From: Camelimonas fluminis
GTDB taxonomy: Bacteria > Pseudomonadota > Alphaproteobacteria > Rhizobiales > Beijerinckiaceae
Assembly: GCF_014656355.1 (NCBI RefSeq)
Contig: NZ_BNCG01000003.1
Span: 124,001-188,000, forward strand
Length of the DNA stretch: 64,000 nt
Direction of reading: 5' to 3'
A program made the position numbers and the translations under genes. Positions 34,658 through 43,800 of this stretch are shown one piece after another. How positions within the stretch are numbered: position 1 is the first letter of the stretch; each line of letters opens with the position of its first letter. The notes under the pieces were generated by a model that worked only from the letters and a program-made list of their open reading frames with translations, had not been told where the DNA came from and made no database searches.

Positions 34658-35731
34658 TTGGGGCCATTCCAGGAAAGGGGCGCGCAGACGACCCTGAACG
34701 AACGGTCTCGCGAAATTTTCCGCCAGATCGTCGAGAGCTATCTGGCCACGGGCGAGCCCGTCGGCTCGCGCAACCTGTCGCGCATCATTCCGATGCACCT
34801 GTCGCCGGCCTCAATCCGCAATGTAATGTCCGATCTGGAGCACGCCGGCCTGATCTATGCGCCGCATACCTCCGCCGGCCGCCTGCCGACGGAAACCGGC
34901 TTGCGGTTTTTCGTCGACGCCATGCTGGAGACCGGGCATCTGGCCGACGAGGAGCGGCGACGCATCGAGACGGAGATGCGCGCCGCCGCCGCCGACAGTT
35001 CGCTCGACACCGCGCTGGCCCAGGCGACGCAATTGCTGTCTGGCCTGTCGCGCGGCGCCGGCGTGGTGCTGACCACCAAGACCAACGCCCGGCTGCGGCA
35101 GATCGAATTCGTGCGTCTCGGCCCCCAGCGCGGCCTGGTGGTGCTGGTGAGCGACGACGGCAATGTGGAGAACCGGCTGCTCGATCTGCCGGCGGGCCTC
35201 CCGTCCTCGGCGCTGGTCGAGGCGGCGAATTTCCTCAACGCCCGCATCAGTGGCCGCACTCTGGACGAGTTGCGCCAGGACGTGGCCGGGCAGCGCACCG
35301 CCATGGAGCGCGAGCTGGACGCGCTGACGGCGCGGCTGGTGGAGGCCGGGCTGGCGATTGCTGTCGGCGGCTCCTCGGACACCCGCCAGCTCATCGTGCG
35401 CGGCCAGGCGAATCTGCTGGAGGATGTCAGCGTTGGCGCCGACCTGGAGCGCATGCGGCTGCTGTTCGCCGACCTCGAAACACAGAAAGAAGTGATCGAC
35501 CTGCTGTCGCGCGCCGAGGATGGCGAAGGCGTTCGCATCTACATCGGCTCGGAAAACCAGCTGTTCTCGCTTTCAGGCTCCTCAACCATTGCCGCGCCGT
35601 TCCGCGACGCGGAGGAACGCATCGTCGGCGTCGTCGGCGTCATTGGCCCGACGCGGCTCAATTATTCGCGCATCATTCCGATGGTCGACTACACGGCGCG
35701 GGTGGTGTCGCAGCTCTACCGGCGGCGCTGA
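34658..35731 (+). CDS. hrcA: Heat-inducible transcription repressor HrcA
   Basis: About 357 aa. Winged helix at the N-terminus ([49 protein letters not shown]), a GAF-like middle and the C-terminal [20 protein letters not shown] and [25 protein letters not shown]. The TTG at 34658, nine bases after AGGAG, gives the expected length; upstream ATGs would add a low-complexity tail. HrcA normally represses groESL via CIRCE. grpE is not adjacent. Confidence 0.93.
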   Translation: MGPFQERGAQTTLNERSREIFRQIVESYLATGEPVGSRNLSRIIPMHLSPASIRNVMSDLEHAGLIYAPHTSAGRLPTETGLRFFVDAMLETGHLADEERRRIETEMRAAAADSSLDTALAQATQLLSGLSRGAGVVLTTKTNARLRQIEFVRLGPQRGLVVLVSDDGNVENRLLDLPAGLPSSALVEAANFLNARISGRTLDELRQDVAGQRTAMERELDALTARLVEAGLAIAVGGSSDTRQLIVRGQANLLEDVSVGADLERMRLLFADLETQKEVIDLLSRAEDGEGVRIYIGSENQLFSLSGSSTIAAPFRDAEERIVGVVGVIGPTRLNYSRIIPMVDYTARVVSQLYRRR

Positions 35732-35749
35732 AGCCTGGCGGCCGGCGGC

Positions 35750-36289
35750 TTAGTCCGCTGACAGAACTTTCTGCATCCACAACAGATCGAGCCAGCGGCC
35801 GAACTTGCGGCCAACCTGAGGCATCAGGCCGGTTTTCTCAAAGCCAAAAGCCGCGTGCAGCCGGATCGAAGCCTCGTTGTCAGCGGCAATGGCGCCGACC
35901 ATGACGTGCTTGCCACAGGCGCGGGCAGCATCAATCAACGGCGGCATCAGCGCCCGGGCGACGCCGCGCCGGTGAAACTGTGGGCCGACATAGACGGAAT
36001 GCTCGACAGTGGCGGCGTAGCCGTCGAAATGGCGAAAATCGCCGAAGGTGGCGTAACCGGCGATGGCGCCGTCTGCCAGTTCGGCCACCAGAAACGGATA
36101 GCCGCGCGCCGCCCGCTCCGTCATCAGCGCCAGCCGGTTGTCGAGAGAGGCCGGCGTCTCGGTCCAGACCGCCATGGTTTCGCGCACCGCGTAATTGTAG
36201 ATGTCGAGAATAGCCGGGGCGTCCGCCGTTGTGGCCGCCCGCACCAGGGGCGCCCTCACCTTGCCGCCTGCCGCCAGATCTCCCGCCAT
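35750..36289 (-). CDS. GNAT family N-acetyltransferase, phosphinothricin acetyltransferase-like
   Basis: About 179 aa. The opening RAATTADAPAILDIYNYAVRETMAVW, the acetyl-CoA loop QFHRRGVARALMPPLIDAARACG and IAADNEASIRLHAAFGFEKTGLM are typical of the Pat/Bar/MddA branch, which acetylates methionine derivatives or amino-acid analogues. The ATG at 36289 has AAGGAGAG upstream and is preferred to 36340. Convergent with hrcA, 18 bases apart. Confidence 0.82.
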   Translation of the reverse strand: MAGDLAAGGKVRAPLVRAATTADAPAILDIYNYAVRETMAVWTETPASLDNRLALMTERAARGYPFLVAELADGAIAGYATFGDFRHFDGYAATVEHSVYVGPQFHRRGVARALMPPLIDAARACGKHVMVGAIAADNEASIRLHAAFGFEKTGLMPQVGRKFGRWLDLLWMQKVLSAD

Positions 36290-36399
36290 CGTTCTCTCCT
36301 TCCGCCATTGCGCAGGCCATCTGCCTCCGGCCAGCCCCATTCCGCAAGAGGCATTCCACGGCCGGTGGCATGCCCCAGGCGCTGATCGGGCTGCGCCTC

Positions 36400-36431
36400 C
36401 CGGACCGGCCCACGGAAAAAGCCCGGTCCGG
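36400..36431. repeat. Inverted repeat in divergent region
   Basis: CCGGACCGG (36400-36408) and CCGGTCCGG (36423-36431) with a 14-base loop, between the GNAT and RhlG-like SDR genes. Possible regulatory or structural hairpin. Confidence 0.35.
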
Positions 36432-36561
36432 CCGCCAGGGGGAGCGGAAACGGACTTGAACCCTGCGGATCAAGCAGCGAACATTGCCGCCATCAACAAA
36501 GCCGATACAGACGGCCCATCGCCCCGATGGCAAAACCCGGGAGTGAAGGGCGGGAGGACAC

Positions 36562-37368
36562 ATGAGCGGACTGTTTTCACTCGAAGGTCGCGTCGCGCTG
36601 GTTACTGGCGGCTCGCGCGGCATCGGCAAGATGATCGCGCGCGGCTATATCGATAGCGGCGCGAAAGTTTACATCACGGCCCGCAAGGCCGCCGCCTGCG
36701 ACGCCACGGCGGCCGAGCTGTCGCAGAACGGCGGTCAGTGCATATCGCTGCCTGGCGATATCTCCACCGTCGAAGGCGCCAGGGCGCTGGCGCAGCAGAT
36801 TGCCGAACGTGAAGACAGGCTCGACATTCTGGTGAACAACGCTGGCGCCGCCTGGGCGGCGGAGTTCGACACCTTTCCCGAAAGCGGCTGGGACAAGGTG
36901 GTGGACCTCAACCTGAAAACGCCGTTCTTCCTGACCCAGGCGCTGGCCCCGCTGCTGCGCAAGGCCGCAAGCGCTGACAAGCCGGCAAAGGTCATCAATA
37001 TAGCCTCCATCGACGGCATTTTTGTTAATCCGCTGGAGACCTATCCCTACGCCGCCTCGAAGGCCGGCCTGATCCATCTGACACGGCGCATGGCGGCGCA
37101 GCTCATCGCCGATCATATCGTCGTCACGGCCATCGCGCCCGGCCCGTTCAGCTCCAACATGAACACCGCCGCCCGCGACAGCGCCGAGGGCGTGGCCCGG
37201 CGCGTTCCTGCCGGCCGCATTGGCGATGATGACGATATGGCCGGCGCCGCCATTTTCCTGGCCTCGCGCGCCGGTGACTACGTGGTGGGCTCGACGCTGA
37301 CTGTTGATGGCGGCGTGGCGTTCGCCCGGCCAGGTTTTGAGGGCGAGAGCTGGTCCGAGGACGGTTGA
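36562..37368 (+). CDS. SDR family oxidoreductase, RhlG/FabG-like
   Basis: About 268 aa. VTGGSRGIGKM cofactor motif, VNNAGAAWAA, catalytic serine in INIASIDG and YAASK. The NNAGAAWAAEFDTFPESGW and KVINIASIDG stretches resemble Pseudomonas RhlG, a beta-ketoacyl reductase, more than core FabG. Strong GGGAGGA ribosome site. No rhamnolipid genes are nearby, so the acyl substrate is open. Confidence 0.85.
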   Translation: MSGLFSLEGRVALVTGGSRGIGKMIARGYIDSGAKVYITARKAAACDATAAELSQNGGQCISLPGDISTVEGARALAQQIAEREDRLDILVNNAGAAWAAEFDTFPESGWDKVVDLNLKTPFFLTQALAPLLRKAASADKPAKVINIASIDGIFVNPLETYPYAASKAGLIHLTRRMAAQLIADHIVVTAIAPGPFSSNMNTAARDSAEGVARRVPAGRIGDDDDMAGAAIFLASRAGDYVVGSTLTVDGGVAFARPGFEGESWSEDG

Positions 37369-37831
37369 CGCCGGTTCCGGCGAAAACAGGCGGGCGCCGC
37401 TTGAGCAGGCCGCTCCGTGGCCCCTGACGCCAAAAACCGGTGAGCCTGGCCCGCTGGAGTCTGGCGAAAAACGGCCCAACGCATTTCCCGCCAGGAAAGC
37501 GGCGGACACCATTGTGCGGCAGACACGGGCGGGGCAATCCCCGCTCGTTTTTCGTTTGCGCGCCATCGGGCAGCCGCCCAAAACGCCAGCACGCCATACA
37601 GCATTGACGCGCACATACCCCTCAAAACGCCGGAAGAATACAGTATCCATTTAGGAATTATTATAAATATCAGATACGGATAACTGAAATCTGAATACTA
37701 TTCTGAATACGAGAAAATATTCCTTTTATTGAATTCATTTTTTACGGCAGACCGCAATATTCAGACTGACCCAAGACGCTGATCTTTGTCGCTGACAGGT
37801 CGCTGCCCGTAGTTTGGAAAAGAGTTTTGGC
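37369..37831. other. AT-rich intergenic region before the autotransporter
   Basis: No gene. It starts with an SDR terminator; bases about 37610-37760 are markedly AT-rich for this genome and contain direct repeats CTGAATAC (37691-37698 and 37703-37710, 12-base period). This is the presumed promoter and regulatory region of the autotransporter. Confidence 0.55.
37525..37552 (+). terminator. Rho-independent terminator after the RhlG-like SDR
   Basis: ACGGGCGGGG (37525-37534) pairs with CCCCGCTCGT (37539-37548; one G-T pair) across CAAT, followed by TTTT. Confidence 0.65.
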
Positions 37832-40800
37832 ATGGGCAGCAATTCCGGCAGGTCGCGACGCGCTCGCGGGCGCAAACACGTTGCATCCGTCGTTCTGGGC
37901 GCGGTGCTCGTTACACCGGAAAACGTCAGCGCCGGCGCCCCAAAGCCCATCGCCGGCGTTTCAAAGGTCATCGCGCCGCAAGCGGCGGCGGATGGCGGAC
38001 TGTTCCTGCTGTGGGGCCGCGCCGGAACCGATGGAGCGAAAACAGCCCCGGACCTGCAAATCGGGCTTGATGGCTTCCCCGATGCGCCCATGCGCATTGT
38101 CAGCGACGGCCATGGCGTCGAGGCGCGCAATCTGGGCCAGGCCGGGGGTCGCGGCGGCAACGGCGCGCATGGCATGTTCACCGCCAGCGGCGGCAATGGC
38201 GGCGCCGGCGGCAATGGCGGCGCCGTCACCGTAACCACAACGGGCCGGGGCTCCATCACCGTCAGCGGCGATGGCCATCATGGCATTGTCGCCGCCAGCG
38301 CGGGCGGTCATGGCGGCGACGGCGGCGACATCTTTTCGCTCGGCCTGGGGCTGAACCAGGCAGGCAACGGCGGCGGCGGCGGCGCGGCGGGGAACGTCAT
38401 CGTCAGCAATGAATTCGACATCGTCGCCACAGGCGACGGCGGTGCCGGCATCTGGGCCGAGAGCGATGGCGGCGACGGCGGCGGCGGCGGCAAGGCTCCG
38501 GGCTTCAGCGTCGCCAGCTTTGGCGGCGCCGGCGCCGGCGCGACGGATGGCGGCGCCGTCACCGTGCGTCACGCCGGCCGGATCACCACGTCCGGCGACA
38601 ATGCCTATGGCATCCTGGCGCGAAGCCGGGGCGGACGCGCTGGCGACGGCGGCGACGCCAGCAGCCTCGCGCCAACCGGCGGGCGCGGCGCCGACGCCAG
38701 CCGCGGCTCGTCCGTGGTCGTGCATACCCAAAAAGGCGGCGTCATCAGCACCTCGGGGGCCGGCGCCTCCGCCATCCTGGCGCAAAGCTCCAGCGGAAAA
38801 GCCGGGAGCGGCGGCAGCGCCGGCGGCGTCATTCCCTCCAGCGGCGCCGGCGCGGACGGCGGCGCGACAGGCAGCGTCATCGTCAACAACGGGGCGACGC
38901 TGACAACCGCCGGCGTGGGCGCCGGTGGACTTGTCGCCCAGTCAATCGGCGGCGACGGCGGCAGTGGCGGCGCGGCCGCCGGTCTCATTTTTCCCCGTGG
39001 CGGCGCCGGAGGCGCTGGCGGTCAGGGCGGCAAGGTCTGGGTCACCAACGCTGGCGACATCACCACCGGCGGCCATGATTCTGGCGGCGTCACCGCCCAG
39101 TCGATTGGTGGCGGCGGCGGCGCGGGCGGGGCCGCCATTTCCGTCAACATGCTCGGCGCCATCGCCATGGGAGGCCAGGGGGGCAAGGGCGGCTCCGCCA
39201 GCGCTGTCTGCGTCAATGGCGACGCGACGTGCTCGGCTCCGGCGCCGGCGGCCATTGCCGCGATCCACACCAGCGGCGACCGTTCGGCTGGCGTCACCGC
39301 CCAGTCTATCGGCGGCGGCGGCGGCGCGGGCGGCTTTGCCATCGCCGCGGCGGCGGGCGTCAAAACGCCAGCGATTGCCGTTGCCCTGGGCGCCAATGGC
39401 GGCGCGGGGGGAACCGGGGGCGACGTCTTTGTGGGCTCACAGGGGACGATCGTCACCACCGGCGCCTTCTCGACCGGGGTTGACGCCAGTTCGGTTGGCG
39501 GCGGCGGCGGACGGGGCGGATTTTCCATTGCGGCGGCGGCAGCGACAGATATTGGCGCCATCGCCGTGTCGCTCGGCGGCAGGGGCGGCGCCGGTGGGCG
39601 CGCAGGCGGCGTCACCGTGGACACCCGCCTCGACATCGTCACCCAGGGAGATCATGCGGCGGGCCTGTCCGCAGCCAGCATTGGCGGCGGCGGCGGCAAC
39701 GCCGGTTTCTCGGTTGACGCCGGGCTGGGCGCTGGCCCGGCGATCGCCCTGTCCTTTGGCGGGACTGGCGGCGCCGGCGATGCTGGCGGCGCCGTGCAGA
39801 TTCGCAATACGGGTTCGATCCGCACCGGCGTTGCGGAAACGGAGGCCGGCGCGGGCTCCACCGGCATTCTGGCCCAGTCGGTTGGCGGCGGCGGCGGCAA
39901 CGGCGGCTTCAGCGTGGCCGCTGGCGTCAGCACGCTGGCTGGCGCGCAGCTGTCGCTTGGCGGCGCGGGTGCGACAGGCGCGACCGGCGGTGACGTCAAC
40001 GTCGTGAACAATGACGCCGCGCACATGGGCAATCTGGTCGCCACGGCGGGGGCGAACGCGGCCGGCATCCTCGCCCAATCGATCGGCGGTGGCGGCGGTA
40101 ACGGCGCATTCTCGGGAAGCGGCGGCTTTGGCGCGAACGCCGCCCTGGCCGCTTCGCTCGGCGGCGCCGGCGGATCGGGCGGCGACGCCGGCCATGCGGC
40201 GGCAAGCAGTTTCGGCCGGATCGTCACGCGCGGCGACGCCTCCGGCGCCATCATCGTCCAGTCGATCGGCGGCGGCGGCGGCAAGGGCGCGTTCACCATC
40301 GCCGCAACCGGCGGCGAAACGGCGGTTACGCTCAACCTGGGCGGCGGCGGCGGCGGCGGCGGCAAGGGCGGCGGCGTCAGCGTCGCATCGGATGGCGCCC
40401 TTGTCACCCACGGCGCCCAGGCGCACGGCGTCCTCGCCCAGTCAGTTGGCGGCGGCGGCGGCGCGGGCGGTCTCACCGGTTCAGGAAGCGCCGGCAAGTA
40501 CCGCGCCATATCGCTGAATTTGGGCGGCAAGGGCGGCAGCGGCGGCGCCAGCTCCGACGTCGCCGTCTCCACCACCGGCTCGGTCAGCACCGGAGGCGCC
40601 CAGTCGGCAGGCGTTCTGGTCCAGTCCATCGGCGGCGGCGGCGGCAGCGGCGGGGTGGCCGTCAACGCCACCGGCGCTGGCCAGGACGCCATGACCTACA
40701 ATGTGGGCGGGGCCGGGGTCAGCGGCGGCAACGGCGGCGGCGTTATCGTCAACAACGCGGCGGACATCGTCACGCGGGGCGCCCTGGCGTGGGGCGTGGC

Positions 40801-43800
40801 GGCGCAGTCCATTGGCGGCGGTGGCGGCGACGGCGGCTTCAGCATCGCCAGTGCGCTGTCGCCGAATGGCAAGGGCCTGACGAAGCTCACGGGCGGCGAC
40901 AGCGTCAACGACAGCAGCGGCGGCGTGGTGACGCTGACGCATGACGGCGACATCCAGACCTCAGGCGATGGCGCCAGCGGCGTTCTGGCCCAGTCCATCG
41001 GCGGCGGCGGCGGGGCGGGCGGCTTCGCCGCGGCGCTGGCGTTTGGTCGCGATGGCGACGGAACCGCCAACGCCACCGGCGGCAAGGGCGGCGCTGGCTC
41101 GCATGGCCAGACAGTGCGGGTTTCAACACGCGGCGCCGTCAGCACCCGGGGCGCCAATGCTTCCGGCGTGGTCGTTCAGTCCATCGGCGGCGGCGGCGGC
41201 GCAGGCGCGATGGCCATCGCGGCCGGTTTCAGCTCATCGGCGAAAGGCGCGAGCAACGCCACTGGCGGGGTCGGCGGCAGTGGTGGTCATGGCGGCGACG
41301 TCGTCGTTGACAACGCAGCGGCGATCTCCGCTCGAGGTCAGGCGTCACATGGGCTACTGGCCCAATCCATTGGCGGCGGCGGCGGCCTCGGCGGTCTGGC
41401 GATTGCCGGAACCCTGTCGCTTGGTGACGACGCGGCGAGCAACGCCACCGGCGGAGCAGGCGGCCAGGGCCAGCGTGGCGGCGTGATTGACGTCGCCAAC
41501 GCCGGCGACGTCACGGTGAGTGGCGCGGGAGCAGCCGCCATCATGGCGCAGTCCATCGGCGGCGGCGGCGGCGCCGGCGGGTTTGCCGGCGCCCTCGCCA
41601 TCAACAGCGCGAGAAAGAGCGTAACCGATGCGACGGGCGGCCAGGGCGGAGCAGGCAATGACGGCGGCGCCGTCACGGTCACGAGTTCCCGAAAGCTGCG
41701 GGCGGACGGAGACCATGGCGGCGGCGTCATCGCCCAGTCCATCGGCGGCGGTGGCGGCGCTGGCGGCTTCGCCATTGGCGGCGGCCTCGCCTTCGCGGCG
41801 AAAGCAGCCGCCGCCACAACAGGGGGCACCGGCGGCAGTGGCGGCAACGGCGGCGCCGTCATGCTCACATTGCCAGACGGAAGCATCGAAACCCACGGTG
41901 CGCTCGCCCACGGCGCCATGGCGCAAACCATCGGCGGCGGCGGCGGCAAGGGCGGCTTCGTCATCAACGCCGATGTCGCGCTTGGCGGCGCGGCGGACGT
42001 CACGACCGGGGCCGGGGCCGGCGGCGCCAGTGGCGACGGCGGCGCGGCAAGCCTCATCAACACCGCCAGGATCGTCACGACTGGCGACGGCTCGATTGGT
42101 TTGCTGGCGCAATCCGTCGGCGGAGCCGGCGGAGCTGGCGGCTTTGTTGTCAGCGGCGCGTTTTCCAGCGCCCGTCATGGCGCGCCAGCTGATGAGAGCG
42201 GGGACGGGCCGTCCGGCGGTGACCAAAACAGCAATACTGATGCCGGCGAACAGAACGCCGGCGAACAGAACGCCGGCGCGAAGGACGACGCCGTAACGAC
42301 CCGTGTCGGGAGTGCGGGCGGTGGCGGTGGCCAGGGCGGAGCTGTTCTGGCGCGAAATGGCGACCACATTCTCACCCGTGGCAGGGCGGCGACCGGACTG
42401 ATGGCGCAATCCATCGGCGGCGGCGGCGGCAAGGGCGGCTTTATCATCGCCGGCGCAGGCAATCTTGACGGCGACGCTCACGGCATGGTCGGCGGCGCGG
42501 GCGCCAGCGGCGGCAACGCCGGAGCCGTTCAGGTGATTCAGGGCGCCAACGGCCAGATCGAAACCCATGGCGACCTGGCCCGGGGACTGGTCGCCCAGTC
42601 GATTGGCGGCGGCGGCGGCGACGGCGGCTTTGGCCTTGGCGCGGCTTTCAACGTATCCGGCGACGGGAGGAACGAGGTTGGCGGCGGAAGCGCGGGCCGT
42701 GGCGGACACGGCGGCGTGATCGCCGTCGCCAACGCCGGAGCCATCATCACGTCAGGCAGCGGCTCCATCGCCCTGCTGGCGCAATCGGTCGGCGCAGGCG
42801 GCGGAACTGGCGGCTTCGCCGGGGGGCTCAGCATCTCCGCCGGCAAGAGCATCAGCCAGACGACCGGCGGAGCCAGCGGCGCAGGCGGCGCGGGCGGCGC
42901 GGTTGACGTCGAAAACAGCGGGACGATCACCACAGCCGGCGCTGCCAGCGCTGGCGTGGTCGCCCAATCCATCGGCGGCGGCGGCGGTCATGGCGGCCTG
43001 GTGGCGGCTGGCGCCGTTTCCACGGGGGAAGGCGCTGCGAACAGCGTTGGCGGAACCGGTGGAGCAGGCGGGGACGGCGCCTCGGTCAGGCTTCACAACT
43101 CCGGCCGGATTGTCACCGGCGGCGACCTCGCCTGGGGGCTGATGGCCCAGTCCATCGGCGGCGGCGGCGGCGTTGGCGGCATGGCTGTCGCCGGCAGCCT
43201 CAGCACTGGCGACAAGGGTGAAACGTCCACGACTGGCGGCTCTGGAGCAGTCGGCGGCGACGGCGGCGACGTCGCGCTCCACCACAGCGGCGCCATCAAC
43301 ACAACCGGCAAGGGCTCTGCCGGCGTCATGGCTCAGTCCGTCGGCGGCGGCGGTGGCGTCGCCGGCTTCAGCGGCGGTCTTTCCCTGGGAAGCAATGGCC
43401 TGCTGACCAGCGCGACCGGCGGCAAGGGCGGCTCTGGCGGGCGCGGCGGCAGCGTCTCGCTGACCGGCGACGGCGACGTCGCAACCAGCGGCGACAACGC
43501 CCCCGCCGTGATCGCGCAGTCCATCGGCGGCGGCGGCGGAATGAACTCCCATACCATCGATCTCAGATCGCTGATGTCGGGCGGCGCCCTGCTGGCCGGA
43601 GGCGAAGGGGTCAGCGGCGGTTCTGGCGGCCGGGTGACGACCACACTGGGCGGCGGCGCCCTCAATACCAGCGGCGCGCTGGCGCACGGCATTGTCGCCC
43701 AATCCATCGGCGGCGGCGGAGGCCTCACCGCCCTCACCGCCAGCCAGATGCTCGAGGCAAAGGAGCTGTATCTGGTTGCTGGCGGCTCCCGCGATGCAGG

